This document shows positions 33,454 through 42,016 of a DNA stretch of 64,000 bases, piece by piece. Made by a program: the position numbers and the translations under genes. Origin of the DNA: an uncultured Schaedlerella sp. (lineage in GTDB: Bacteria > Bacillota > Clostridia > Lachnospirales > Lachnospiraceae); assembly GCA_934435195.1 (NCBI GenBank), contig CAKSAJ010000002.1:124001-188000 (forward strand), given 5' to 3'. Under the pieces are notes generated by a model that did no database searches, was not told the DNA's origin, and saw only the letters and a list, made by a program, of their open reading frames with translations. The stretch's first letter is position 1, and every line of letters begins with the position of its first letter.

Positions 33454-33663
33454 TTATTTTCCTGCTGCTGTCATTGCTGCATTGATCTTCTCAACAAGTA
33501 AATCTGCATCAATACCATGAACCATAGCTGCTTCTTCTAATGACTCCATCTGTGAAGATGGGCATCCAAGACAATGCATTCCAATCTCCATTAAGATTGG
33601 AGCTGATTCTGGAAATACATTCAACAATTCGCCAATTTTTGTAGCTCTTGTAATCTGTGCCAT
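33454..33663 (-). CDS. DUF1858-domain protein
   Basis: A 69-residue protein of the DUF1858 family, known also as hybrid-cluster-protein-associated disulfide domain. IGELLNVFPESAPILMEIGM followed by HCLGCPSSQMESLEEAAM shows the CxxC pair near residue 32. The role is probably thiol redox or metal binding; it is a common small protein of anaerobes. The ATG at 33663 has TAAGGAGG nine bases upstream; the TTG two codons earlier is a weaker start. Confidence 0.9.
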   Translation of the reverse strand: MAQITRATKIGELLNVFPESAPILMEIGMHCLGCPSSQMESLEEAAMVHGIDADLLVEKINAAMTAAGK

Positions 33664-33699
33664 TTTCAATTTCCTCCTTATTATTTCGTGTTTCCTATT

Positions 33700-34521
33700 A
33701 TAATCCCATACATTGAATTTAGCAACTCTAAAAATGTATCAAATATCTGAATTGTCACTTCAATTCTCATAGATTTTAGACATCTTAAAAGTCAATTCTT
33801 TTTTTGTTTTTTTTCGACAAAAATGCATTTTCATAATTTACACCAAAACATCCGTTCTTTTTTTATTAAAAGTAATTCACATAAATGTGGGTTTTTAATG
33901 TGGATAATGTGAATAACTATGAGGAAATCTCTAATTTATCCACCATTTTCCGAATTTTCAATGTGAATAAGTTGAAAACTCCATTTTCAATATTTTCGAC
34001 GTTTTTCTATTTTTTTGTGCATTTTGCCATTCGCCATTTTCCTATTGGAGAACTTTTAACAATCTTTCCTGTCTTATTATTTTGTAAACTTTCTGTAAAT
34101 TCACCCTGTTACACACAAATATCTCATTACTGTCATACTTTTTCACATAACTAACTCCAAACAATTGTTCATGTGCTAGTTACCCACTATTTTTCCCCAA
34201 CATATTAACAAAATGTGGATAACTTTGTGAATTTCTGTGGATAACTCGGTTTTTCATGTGAAAAATCAGGGGTATTCCAGTGAAAAATTATCCTTTTCCT
34301 GTTGATAATCTGTTGAAAATCGGTGAATAATCTTCTATTTTTCAGTAAAAATCGGTGTATATTACACTATTTTTCATGTTGATAGTGTGGATAAGATATT
34401 TTGATAAGTTATCCACATATTTTTTCTGTAGCTCAAGAATATCCTCAAAATTCTTGCTGTGAAATGTACATCATGTAATGCAAGACGCATATTTCTGATA
34501 TACTTTCTTCCTATAATAATG
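33700..34521. other. DnaA-box cluster in an AT-rich gene-free region (origin-like)
   Basis: Seven exact matches to the DnaA box TTATNCACA lie within 519 bp. On the minus strand they are at 33899-33907, 33908-33916 (directly abutting), 33962-33970, 34214-34222, 34236-34244 and 34386-34394; on the plus strand at 34409-34417. One-mismatch boxes occur at 33936-33944 and 34322-34330. Very AT-rich stretches lie between and beside them. There is no dnaA, dnaN or rpmH next to it, so it is either an unusual origin, a DnaA titration or reactivation site, or a remnant. Open frames in this stretch are judged non-coding. Confidence 0.75.
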
Positions 34522-34554
34522 TAAAAAAACGGTGCGGAAGTTTTTCTCCGCACC
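34522..34554 (-). terminator. Intrinsic terminator of the NlpC/P60 gene
   Basis: GGTGCGGA pairs with TCCGCACC; on the minus strand it is followed by GTTTTTTT. Confidence 0.88.
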
Positions 34555-34565
34555 ATTCCTAATAT

Positions 34566-35339
34566 CTATAATACTCTCCTCACTGTCACGATTGGTGCAT
34601 ACGTTGCCGTGCATATACCAATCCCATCTGCTTCATTCATTGCATTTACAATATTTCCATCACCCATATACAAACCAACGTGACCATCATAAAGAATCAA
34701 GTCACCAGGCTGTGCCTGTTCATACGATACTTCATATCCGATATTTTCCATATCCCATGTCGTTCGCGGAAGACTTATCCCAAAGCTTGCATATACAGAC
34801 TGTACAAATCCTGAACAATCTGCCCCATTAGTTAAACTTGTACCTCCCCATACATAGGGATTTCCAATAAACTGACAAGCAAAATCTATAACCTGCTGTC
34901 CTGTTGTATATGACGAAGATTGTAACACAACTGTTTCTTGTGCCGTCTCCACACTACCCTTCTGTGCCTGTTTTTCCTCTTCTGCAAATTCCTCTTTGTC
35001 CACTTTCTCAGTCGTGATCCACTCACCGGACACCCATCCGTCTACATCCCCTACTGTGATCGGATACCATCCATTTACTGAGTCCCCTGTTACTTCATAA
35101 CGTTCTTGTTCTAAAATTTGCAATAAAATTTGAAAATCGGTCCCCTGACCGGCTCTTACATTCAGCACATCTGCCGTTACTGTTGCAACTGTAACTTGAT
35201 CGATTCCTGCAACCTGCGATACTACATTTACATTTTCATCTGTATCTGCTGCATCTACTACCATTGCACTCCCCGGAATCATCAATGCTCCAACTATTGC
35301 AGAAGCAATCAATTTTTGTTTTATGTGTACTTGTTTCAT
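34566..35339 (-). CDS. Secreted SH3-NlpC/P60 cell-wall endopeptidase
   Basis: A 257-residue exported hydrolase. The signal peptide spans about residues 1-30 (IASAIVGALMIPGSAMVVDA). An SH3b domain covers residues 50-110 (ADVLNVRAGQGTDFQILLQI). The NlpC/P60 domain covers residues 145-257: catalytic Cys in GADCSGFVQSVYASFG, His in YDGHVGLYMGDGNIVNAM. Such enzymes cut gamma-D-Glu to diamino-acid bonds in peptidoglycan stems. TAAGGAGG precedes the ATG and a terminator follows, so it is monocistronic. Confidence 0.93.
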   Translation of the reverse strand: MKQVHIKQKLIASAIVGALMIPGSAMVVDAADTDENVNVVSQVAGIDQVTVATVTADVLNVRAGQGTDFQILLQILEQERYEVTGDSVNGWYPITVGDVDGWVSGEWITTEKVDKEEFAEEEKQAQKGSVETAQETVVLQSSSYTTGQQVIDFACQFIGNPYVWGGTSLTNGADCSGFVQSVYASFGISLPRTTWDMENIGYEVSYEQAQPGDLILYDGHVGLYMGDGNIVNAMNEADGIGICTATYAPIVTVRRVL

Positions 35340-35697
35340 CTAAAACCTCCTTACTGTTTTTTCTTTATCTTTTGTAGGAAGTTTTCAATTGTTACACATT
35401 TGTTAACTTTTAGTTACGTTTGTATTGTAGCAACAACATCTTGTTTTGTCAATGCTTTGCCATATTTTTCCACTTCTGTTTTACGACTTGTTTTTACATA
35501 TCTTTTCATATTTTCCTTGTTTTATGTAATATTTTTGTAATATTTTATCAGTATTTATACTATTTTCCGGATTTATTTTTATAAAAATTAATAGTAAATT
35601 TTTCTCAAAAAAGTATTGACATTTTCCTTAAATAATTGTATATTCTAATTACAGTAATTGTTACTATTATTGTTTAAGTTTTAAGGAGGGATTCCCA
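35340..35697. other. Spacer between divergent NlpC/P60 and Fur-family genes
   Basis: This 358-bp AT-rich spacer holds no credible gene. Its right end carries the promoter and operator of the Fur-family gene; the left end should hold the NlpC/P60 promoter, which I could not place with confidence. Confidence 0.5.
35616..35672 (+). promoter_or_regulatory. Promoter and PerR/Fur-type operator of the Fur-family gene
   Basis: TTGACA (35616-35621) and TATATT (35639-35644) have a 17-bp spacer. Directly after the -10 lies an overlapping palindrome pair, ATTACAGTAAT and GTAATTGTTAC (35648-35664), similar to PerR/Fur boxes. Its position at the start of transcription suggests negative autoregulation. Confidence 0.65.
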
Positions 35698-36087
35698 ATG
35701 GCAACATTAAAATTCAGCCGGCAACGAGAATCCATCAAACAGTATTTGGCCTCGACTAAAGAGCATCCAACTGCCGACATGGTTTATATGCATGTAAAGG
35801 AAGATTATCCTAACATCAGTCTTGGAACTGTATACCGGAATTTGAATCTTCTTACGGACATTGGTGAAGCATTGAAAATCACCACTCCAGATGGAGCCGA
35901 CAGATTTGATGGATGTGTCAAGCCACACAATCATTTTTTCTGCACTGAGTGCAGACGGGTTCTTGACCTTGACCTGGATATGAAAGAAATTGAACAGATG
36001 AACAAGGCAGCCGCCACGAATTTCGACGGCATTATAGAATCCAGTAACACTATTTTTTATGGTAAATGCGGTGACTGCATAAAATAG
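35698..36087 (+). CDS. Fur-family metalloregulator, PerR-like
   Basis: A 129-residue winged-helix repressor. The DNA-binding helix is in YPNISLGTVYRNLNLLTDIG. The metal-sensing region includes KPHNHFFCTECRRVLDLD, and the structural zinc site is formed by CTEC and CGDC at the C-terminus. A PerR identity is favoured over Fur or Zur because the next gene is a reverse rubrerythrin, the classic PerR target in Clostridia. PerR senses peroxide by metal-catalysed histidine oxidation. AAGGAGGG precedes the ATG. Confidence 0.9.
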   Translation: MATLKFSRQRESIKQYLASTKEHPTADMVYMHVKEDYPNISLGTVYRNLNLLTDIGEALKITTPDGADRFDGCVKPHNHFFCTECRRVLDLDLDMKEIEQMNKAAATNFDGIIESSNTIFYGKCGDCIK

Positions 36088-36175
36088 TTATAAACTCGCA
36101 GGTTTCTGCGAATTATAACTATGAAAGGTCTTAATTATACCAAAATTTCATTTTAAGAAAAGGAGAACAAAAATT

Positions 36176-36718
36176 ATGAAAAAATTTGTATGTACAGTAT
36201 GCGGATATGTTCACGAAGGAGATGCTGCACCAGAGAAATGTCCAGTTTGTGGTGTTGGTGCTGACAAATTCAAAGAGCAGACAGGTGAAAGAGAATGGGC
36301 TGCTGAGCACGTTGTAGGAGTTGCTCAGGGTGTTAGCGAAGACATTATTGCTGATTTAAGAGCAAACTTTGAAGGAGAATGTTCAGAAGTTGGTATGTAT
36401 CTTGCAATGGCAAGAGTTGCTCACAGAGAAGGTTACCCAGAGATCGGTCTTTACTGGGAAAAAGCTGCTTACGAAGAAGCAGAGCACGCTGCTAAATTTG
36501 CAGAACTTCTCGGAGAAGTCGTAACAGACAGCACAAAGAAAAACCTTGAGATGAGAGTTGACGCTGAGAATGGTGCTACAGCTGGTAAATTTGACCTTGC
36601 TAAACGTGCTAAAGCTGCTAACCTGGATGCAATCCACGATACAGTACATGAGATGGCTCGCGACGAGGCAAGACACGGAAAAGCATTCGAAGGACTGCTT
36701 AAGAGATACTTTGGCTAA
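36176..36718 (+). CDS. Reverse rubrerythrin (rubredoxin-first peroxide reductase)
   Basis: A 180-residue protein. The N-terminal rubredoxin domain has CTVCGYVHEGDAAPEKCPVC with both CxxC knuckles. The ferritin-like diiron domain follows, with Glu/His ligands in EGECSEVGMYLAMARVAHRE, AAYEEAEHAAKFAELL and MARDEARHGKAFEGLL. This domain order is the reverse of classical rubrerythrin and is known from Clostridium acetobutylicum as an NADH-dependent peroxidase component induced by air. It lies 88 bp after the PerR-like gene, and codon usage looks highly expressed. Confidence 0.95.
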   Translation: MKKFVCTVCGYVHEGDAAPEKCPVCGVGADKFKEQTGEREWAAEHVVGVAQGVSEDIIADLRANFEGECSEVGMYLAMARVAHREGYPEIGLYWEKAAYEEAEHAAKFAELLGEVVTDSTKKNLEMRVDAENGATAGKFDLAKRAKAANLDAIHDTVHEMARDEARHGKAFEGLLKRYFG

Positions 36719-36750
36719 GCTGAAAACCGCATAAAATAAGGATTTTTACA

Positions 36751-36784
36751 AAGAGAGGATAGAGAAATCTGTTCTCTCTTTTTT
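36751..36784 (+). terminator. Intrinsic terminator after rubrerythrin
   Basis: AAGAGAG pairs with CTCTCTT and is followed by a T run. Confidence 0.7.
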
Positions 36785-36796
36785 GCTGCTTTTCTA

Positions 36797-36919
36797 GGGA
36801 GCCAGATAGGGACGGGGGTTGGAGCCAATGGGGACGGAGTTTAGTGGCTTTTTTGCACTGCGAAAAAGCCACTAAACTCCGTCCCCATTGGCTCCAATCC
36901 CCGTCCCTATCCGGCACTC
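36797..36919. repeat. REP-like GGGACGG hairpin, copy 1 (nested double unit)
   Basis: A long foldback between convergent genes. The left arm carries two units (AGGGACGGGGGTTGGAGCC, then ATGGGGACGGAGTTTAGTGG) and the right arm repeats them in reverse complement around the loop TTGCACTGCGA. It ends 11 bp from the kinase stop. It shares the GGGACGGGG and TTTAGTGGC core with the other copies listed below. Confidence 0.85.
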
Positions 36920-36929
36920 CTCCTGGTTC

Positions 36930-38453
36930 TTACACCAGATTTCCGACGGCTTTACTCCAACCTATATACTTCTTCTCTCTCAAATTCTCATCCATTTCTT
37001 TCGAATATGTCTTTCTCTTCATAAGTTTAAACAAATCCATCGTATAGATTCCCATTGCGATACCTGCTGCATATGCCACTCCGATTCCGGAAAGTTCTTC
37101 CGCATCCGGTACTAAGACATTTCCTCCAAGAATATCACTTTGAAACTGCATCAGATAACCATTCTTTGTTGGTCCTCCATCCACACGAAGTTCTTTCACT
37201 TTTACTCCTGCATCTGCCTCCATTGCTCTCACAACGTCTGTGATCTGATAAGCGATACACTCAATTCCTGCACGAACAATCTCGGCTTTTCCGGTTGTTC
37301 TGGTAATTCCAGTCAGGGATGCTTTGGCATTACTCTTCCAGTGTGGTGCTCCCAGCCCTGTAAACGCAGGCACAAAATAAAGTTCATCATCGGAAATTGC
37401 TTCTCTGCACAAGCTTTCCGTCTCTGCCGGCGAATCAATCAGTCTGACATCATCTTTTAACCATGAAATAACCGCTCCGGTATAATTTATATTTCCTTCA
37501 AGAACATAATTTACTTTTCCATCCATTCCCCATGCAAGCGATGTGACAACACCATGTGTACTAACAACCGGCGCTTCTCCTATATTCATCATAATAGAAG
37601 ATCCCGTGCCATAAGTTGCTTTGATATCTCCTTGGCTAAGACACCCCTGACCAAATAATGCCCCGTGAGAATCTCCCAGTACTGCATGGATTGGAATTGG
37701 TTTTTCAAAAAGTCCTTCGAAATCTGTCCACCCAAATTCACTGTCCGAATCACATACCTGCGGTAAATCTTCAGGACAAATCCCAAACAATTTACATATT
37801 TCTTCATCCCATTTTAAGGTAAAGATATTGAACAACTGTGTTCTTGACGCATTAGAATAATCTGTTTTATAATCATGTCCTTTTGTCAGACGATATACAA
37901 GCCATGTATCAATTGTTCCAAAACAAAGTTGGTGCTGAGCCATTAGTTCCTGACACTTTTGGCTCTTTAAAGCCACTGGTTCCTGACCCCTTTGGCTCTC
38001 CTCCCATTGGAAGTTTTCCAACAGCCATGCCATTTTTGCTGCCGGGAAATAAGGTGATAGGGGAAGTCCTGTTTTCTCGCGAATCATTTCTGCCGCATTT
38101 TTAATTTCCGGACGTTCGCAAATTTCTGTCGCTCTGGAGCATTGCCATACGATTGCATCTGCGATTGGTTTATTTGTTTCTTTGTCCCAGATTAGTGTTG
38201 TCTCTCTTTGATTACTAATTCCTATTCCCTGGACAAGTGAGCGATCAATTCCTGATTCCTCCACAAGGTCTTTTACAACACGCAATGTATTTCTATAGAT
38301 TTCTTCCGGGTCATGCGAAACCCAGCCTTTTTCATTTACAATCTGACGATGTGGCATATCTGTTCTTCGAAGCAACTGCCCTTCTGCATCAAACAGAAGT
38401 GCTTTTGTTCCCTGTGTACTCTGATCGATACTGATGATATATTTTTCTTCCAT
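36930..38453 (-). CDS. FGGY-family carbohydrate kinase, probable D-apulose kinase (glycerol-kinase-like)
   Basis: A 507-residue sugar kinase. ISIDQSTQGTKALLFDAEGQ is the N-terminal ATP motif, GISNQRETTLIWDKETNKP and FGTIDTWLVYRLTKG resemble glycerol kinase, and LRVDGGPTKNGYLMQFQSDI is the C-terminal FGGY motif. By similarity alone it would be called GlpK. Context (isomerase, split transketolase, apiosidase-like gene) suggests D-apulose as the substrate, giving D-apulose 4-phosphate; this is inference. A REP-like element at 37937-37998 is inserted in frame and adds about 16-20 residues before LCFGT compared with usual family members. The start at 38453 has AAAGGA seven bases upstream; an ATG two codons earlier is too close to it. 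Confidence 0.85.
   Translation of the reverse strand: MEEKYIISIDQSTQGTKALLFDAEGQLLRRTDMPHRQIVNEKGWVSHDPEEIYRNTLRVVKDLVEESGIDRSLVQGIGISNQRETTLIWDKETNKPIADAIVWQCSRATEICERPEIKNAAEMIREKTGLPLSPYFPAAKMAWLLENFQWEESQRGQEPVALKSQKCQELMAQHQLCFGTIDTWLVYRLTKGHDYKTDYSNASRTQLFNIFTLKWDEEICKLFGICPEDLPQVCDSDSEFGWTDFEGLFEKPIPIHAVLGDSHGALFGQGCLSQGDIKATYGTGSSIMMNIGEAPVVSTHGVVTSLAWGMDGKVNYVLEGNINYTGAVISWLKDDVRLIDSPAETESLCREAISDDELYFVPAFTGLGAPHWKSNAKASLTGITRTTGKAEIVRAGIECIAYQITDVVRAMEADAGVKVKELRVDGGPTKNGYLMQFQSDILGGNVLVPDAEELSGIGVAYAAGIAMGIYTMDLFKLMKRKTYSKEMDENLREKKYIGWSKAVGNLV
37937..37998. repeat. REP-related element inserted inside the kinase reading frame
   Basis: Read on the minus strand, two direct half-units occur: GAGCCAAAGGGGTCAGGAAC-CAGTGGCT and GAGCCAAAAGTGTCAGGAAC-TAATGGCTC. 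They are related to the GAGCC...GGGACGGGG...TTAGTGGC units nearby but are a separate subtype (GGGGTCAGGAACC). The reading frame stays open and encodes EPVALKSQKCQELMAQ at this place. Confidence 0.75.
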
Positions 38454-38471
38454 TTTCATATCCTTTCAAAC

Positions 38472-38539
38472 GGGGACGGAGTTAATGGCTCTTTATCTGT
38501 CCCCGCTGGCTCAGATAAAGAGCCATTAACTCCGTCCCC
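38472..38539. repeat. REP-like hairpin, copy 2
   Basis: Perfect 28-bp arms (GGGGACGGAGTTAATGGCTC... and its complement) surround the 12-bp loop TCCCCGCTGGCT. It lies in the short gap between the transketolase C-subunit stop and the kinase start, so it sits inside the polycistronic message and may modulate the level of the kinase. Confidence 0.9.
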
Positions 38540-38548
38540 AGTGGTTAC

Positions 38549-39478
38549 CTACAGAATTTCTTTCACTTGTTCAGCGATTCCCTCTGCATTCAGTTTATAG
38601 TAGTCAAATACTTCCTGAGAAGTTCCTGTGATAACCGGTGCATCCGGCAATGACATATTTACCACTTTTTTCGGACACTCACTTCCAACAACCTGTGCAA
38701 CCATAGAACCGAGTCCGCCAAATGGAGCGTGTTCTTCTACTGTAACAACTGCTTTTACATTTTCAGCTTCTCTTACAATTGCTTCTTTATCCAGCGGTTT
38801 TACACAATACATATCAAGAACCGTCGCTGTGATGCCTTCTGTCTTCAAAAGCTCTGCTGCGTCTTTTGCAGGTTTTACCATTTCTCCACAGGCAACAATC
38901 AACACGTCCTCACCTTTTGTTACAACCGTTGCTTTATCCATTTCAAATGGAACATTTCCTTCTTCATAAATCGGATCTACTGCATTTCTTCCTGTGCGGA
39001 TATAAGCAGGTTTTTCATCTTTTAATAATGCTTTCATAAGTTCTTTTGTCTGCAAATGATCACTTGGAAGATATACTCTCATATTTGGGATTGCACTCAT
39101 AGCTGCGATATCCTGTGCGGAATGGTGACTCATTCCAAGTGCACCATAACTGACACCTCCGCTGATACCGATTAATTTTACATTTGTATTTGAATAAGCT
39201 ACATCTACTTTACACTGCTCGTAGCTTCTTGTAGATAAAAAACATGCCGGAGAAACTGCATATGCTTTTTTACCACATTTTGCAAGTCCTGCAGAAATAC
39301 TTACGAGGTTCTGCTCTGCAATACCTGTCTCAACAAACTGTTCCGGATAAGTATCCGCAAATGGTGTAAAAGAGCCGCTTCCTCTTGAATCGCTGCAAAG
39401 TGCCACGATATTTTTATCTGTCTTTGCTGCTTCCATCAATACTTCACATATCATCTGTTTATTTGCAATTTTTCCCAT
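38549..39478 (-). CDS. Transketolase C-terminal subunit (probable apulose-4-phosphate transketolase B)
   Basis: A 309-residue subunit containing the pyrimidine-binding and C-terminal domains of transketolase. FVETGIAEQNLVSISAGLAK holds the Glu that activates thiamine diphosphate. MSHHSAQDIAAMSAIPNMRV and the C-terminal VEEHAPFGGLGSMVAQVVG segment are typical. Its start overlaps the stop of the N-terminal subunit by one base. In the known apiose pathway a two-subunit transketolase converts D-apulose 4-phosphate and glyceraldehyde 3-phosphate to DHAP and xylulose 5-phosphate. A general pentose transketolase role cannot be excluded. Confidence 0.9.
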   Translation of the reverse strand: MGKIANKQMICEVLMEAAKTDKNIVALCSDSRGSGSFTPFADTYPEQFVETGIAEQNLVSISAGLAKCGKKAYAVSPACFLSTRSYEQCKVDVAYSNTNVKLIGISGGVSYGALGMSHHSAQDIAAMSAIPNMRVYLPSDHLQTKELMKALLKDEKPAYIRTGRNAVDPIYEEGNVPFEMDKATVVTKGEDVLIVACGEMVKPAKDAAELLKTEGITATVLDMYCVKPLDKEAIVREAENVKAVVTVEEHAPFGGLGSMVAQVVGSECPKKVVNMSLPDAPVITGTSQEVFDYYKLNAEGIAEQVKEIL

Positions 39479-40308
39479 TATTGAAGTGCCTCCTCTGCTT
39501 TTTTGAAATCTGCCATAATCTGAGCATATTCTTCCTCTGTCGGAACTTTATGATGCCAGTTAGCTTTATCTTCCATCACTTTAGAACCTTTTCCTTTGAT
39601 TGTATTTGCAATCAGTACCGTTGGTTTTCCTTTGACTGTTTTTGCCTCATTGAATGCTGCTTCCAACTGGTCGATATCATTTCCATCTGCCACATCTATC
39701 ACATGCCATCCAAAACTCTTAAATCTCTCATGAAGGTCGTCGTGGTGCATCACATCTTCTGTATTTCCTGAAATCTGCAGACGGTTTCGGTCTACTACTG
39801 CACACAAATTATCCAATTTGTAATGACTGGCTGCCATTGCACCTTCCCATACAGAGCCTTCAGCCAGCTCTCCATCGCCCATAACTGTATAGACGCGATA
39901 ATCTCTGTTATCCATCTTTCCTGCCTTTGCCATGCCGACACAAACCGGAAGTCCATGTCCAAGAGAACCTGAATTCATCTCAATACCCGGAAGTTTATTG
40001 TTTGGATGTCCGATGTATTTTGAACCAAATTTGCTGAATTCTCTGTGCAATTCTTCTTTTGGAAGAAATCCTTTTTCTGCAAGAACAGAATAATATGCCT
40101 CTACAGAGTGTCCTTTACTGAGCACGAACAAATCACGATCCGGGTCATCCATGTTCTCAGGACTGATGTTCATCTGGTGGAAGTACAACTCCACAAGAAC
40201 TTCCATCACACTCATATCTCCACCGATATGTCCGGCTTTTCCGGCACAAATCAAATCTACAGTATCTTTACGAAGCTTATATGCAAGTAATTTTAAATTC
40301 ATATTCAT
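39478..40308 (-). CDS. Transketolase N-terminal subunit (probable apulose-4-phosphate transketolase A)
   Basis: A 276-residue thiamine-diphosphate-binding subunit. HIGGDMSVMEVLVELYFHQM and SKGHSVEAYYSVLAEKGFL lie near the N-terminus. The ThDP motif is VMGDGELAEGSVWEGAMAAS near residue 145, followed by LDNLCAVVDRNRLQ. It must pair with the C-terminal subunit encoded with a one-base overlap. It lies 30 bp after the isomerase gene in the same operon. Substrate assignment rests on context. Confidence 0.9.
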   Translation of the reverse strand: MNMNLKLLAYKLRKDTVDLICAGKAGHIGGDMSVMEVLVELYFHQMNISPENMDDPDRDLFVLSKGHSVEAYYSVLAEKGFLPKEELHREFSKFGSKYIGHPNNKLPGIEMNSGSLGHGLPVCVGMAKAGKMDNRDYRVYTVMGDGELAEGSVWEGAMAASHYKLDNLCAVVDRNRLQISGNTEDVMHHDDLHERFKSFGWHVIDVADGNDIDQLEAAFNEAKTVKGKPTVLIANTIKGKGSKVMEDKANWHHKVPTEEEYAQIMADFKKAEEALQ

Positions 40309-40338
40309 TCACCTTTCTTGAAAATGTTATTGTTGTTA

Positions 40339-41739
40339 TCATTCTCCTCTTAAGTAAGCCTTAACTTCTTCCTCAATCGGATCATATAAATCTGGTTTTA
40401 CTCCGATGTATTTACATGCTTCATAGAGCACCGGCACTACATCTTTGTGGATTCCTACACAATGATGGATGTATGGTCCTTCCACAATCTTTGCTTCCAG
40501 ACGTTTGATATTCTCAACTTCAACCCAGAGATAAGTTCCCATACATTTTGGCCCTTCTACACCTTTGGCACGTCCCAGAAGAAGTGAATATTCTCCGTTG
40601 TCTCCATCGAATCTACACAGTGTAACATCTCCGTGTTTTGCTTCTGCTGTCAGACTTCCCGGATGAGCGAATGCCAGTGGATATGTCAGTTTTGCTTTCT
40701 CCCTTGCTACTGATACCGGCCATGGACCACAATGCTGAAGCAGTTCTCCGTTCTCAATATCAGGATGGCGGATTGTCCAGTCTGCGAAGAATCCTCTTGT
40801 TTCGTCCATTCCTGCTGCCTCTACCATAAGTGCTGTGATTGCACCATGGATATCTGTCTCGCACACAACCGGAATACCTTCATCATTGAGAATTGCATTT
40901 GCTGCACATGGCATAATTCCAAGCTCAGTCTGAAGTGCATTCCAACATTGAATTGCCGCTGCCTGACATCCATATTTTTCAACCAGGTTTTTCATTGCAA
41001 CCGCAAGAGCAGCCACATTTTCCACTTCTTCGTCTTTAATCTGAATTTCCATATTTTCACGGATATATTCCAAAACTTTTTCTTGTTTTGTTCTTTCAGC
41101 CTTAACTGCCTTCACTTCTTCTGTAAGTTCTGTCATCGGAACCGGTGCAAGCTGAATATTGAATTTCTCTAATAGCTCTCCTTCGTTGCACATTGTTGTC
41201 CAGAAATCAAACGGACGAGTAGAAATCTGAAGGATTCGAATATTTCTGAATCTCTTAACTACATTACAAACTGCAAGGAAATCTCTTACTCCACGCTCGA
41301 ATACCGGGTCATTCAAACGACAGTTTGTTAAGTATGTAAATGGTACCTGGAATCTTCGAAGTACTTTACCTGTTGCAAACAGACCACACTGTGTATCACG
41401 AAGTCTCACTCCATCCGGCTCCGGTCTTTCATCCAGTGGTCCCCAGAGCAGTACCGGCAATCCAAGCTTTTTAGCCAGTCTTGCACAGACATATTCTGTA
41501 CCAAAGTTGCAGTGTGCGAGCATGATTCCGTCTACTCCTTCTGCTCTAAATTTAGCAGCAATTTTATCTACATCCTGATCATCATAGAGAAGACCTTCCT
41601 CATTAATATCTGTGATATCTACAAAATCAATTCCCAATTCTCTAAATCTGTCTGCTGTTAATCCGCGATATTTAATCGCATCCGGTGCACTAAAAATGCT
41701 TCTTCTTGTAGGTACAAATCCTAATTTTACATTTGCCAT
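40339..41739 (-). CDS. L-fucose/L-arabinose isomerase-family protein, probable D-apiose isomerase
   Basis: A 466-residue aldose-ketose isomerase of the fucose/arabinose isomerase fold. Visible landmarks are GIMLAHCNFGTEYVCARLAK, GLPVLLWGPLDERPEPDG, AIQCWNALQTELGIMPCAAN, VVCETDIHGAITALMVEAAG and the late HHCVGIHKDVV, which give the expected Glu/Asp/His metal ligands. It is the first gene of an operon with split transketolase and FGGY kinase. That set is the D-apiose route described from other bacteria, in which D-apiose becomes D-apulose. It is transcribed divergently from a LacI-type regulator. AGGAGG precedes the ATG. Confidence 0.82.
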   Translation of the reverse strand: MANVKLGFVPTRRSIFSAPDAIKYRGLTADRFRELGIDFVDITDINEEGLLYDDQDVDKIAAKFRAEGVDGIMLAHCNFGTEYVCARLAKKLGLPVLLWGPLDERPEPDGVRLRDTQCGLFATGKVLRRFQVPFTYLTNCRLNDPVFERGVRDFLAVCNVVKRFRNIRILQISTRPFDFWTTMCNEGELLEKFNIQLAPVPMTELTEEVKAVKAERTKQEKVLEYIRENMEIQIKDEEVENVAALAVAMKNLVEKYGCQAAAIQCWNALQTELGIMPCAANAILNDEGIPVVCETDIHGAITALMVEAAGMDETRGFFADWTIRHPDIENGELLQHCGPWPVSVAREKAKLTYPLAFAHPGSLTAEAKHGDVTLCRFDGDNGEYSLLLGRAKGVEGPKCMGTYLWVEVENIKRLEAKIVEGPYIHHCVGIHKDVVPVLYEACKYIGVKPDLYDPIEEEVKAYLRGE

Positions 41740-41968
41740 TTAAATGACCTCCTCTTTGTTATTTCATTCGTTCTCGTATTGTTTTTACCAGCATGTTGCA
41801 AGTACTTTTTTCTCTTGCTTTGTGCCCTCAGTATATCTCCTGTCTCACTTAATTACAGCAAATAATTCAGCGAGTTTTACTTAATTTCTAACTTAACACT
41901 TGTGTTTTATTCAGTTGTTGTTCATAATAAATTTGTAAGGAAATTTCGTTTTATTTTGAGAAGTGAAA

Positions 41969-41984
41969 GTATTTGAACAAATAC
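41969..41984. promoter_or_regulatory. Operator-like palindrome between the LacI-type regulator and the isomerase operon
   Basis: GTATTTG-AA-CAAATAC is a perfect 16-bp palindrome 33 bp before the regulator start. Its place in the divergent promoter region makes it a candidate operator for that regulator. Confidence 0.5.
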
Positions 41985-42016
41985 ACGTATATTTATAACG
42001 ATAGGAGATTTTTGAT

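Noticed and set aside
33885..34154. An 89-codon open frame within the DnaA-box cluster
   Set aside because: Composition is what AT-rich spacer gives by chance, no ribosome site, and the stretch is better explained by binding sites.
36930..38453. Plain glycerol kinase of glycerol catabolism
   Set aside because: No glycerol facilitator, GlpO/GlpA or GlpP nearby. The neighbours are an isomerase and split transketolase, which suit a ketose kinase better; glycerol kinase is kept as an alternative.
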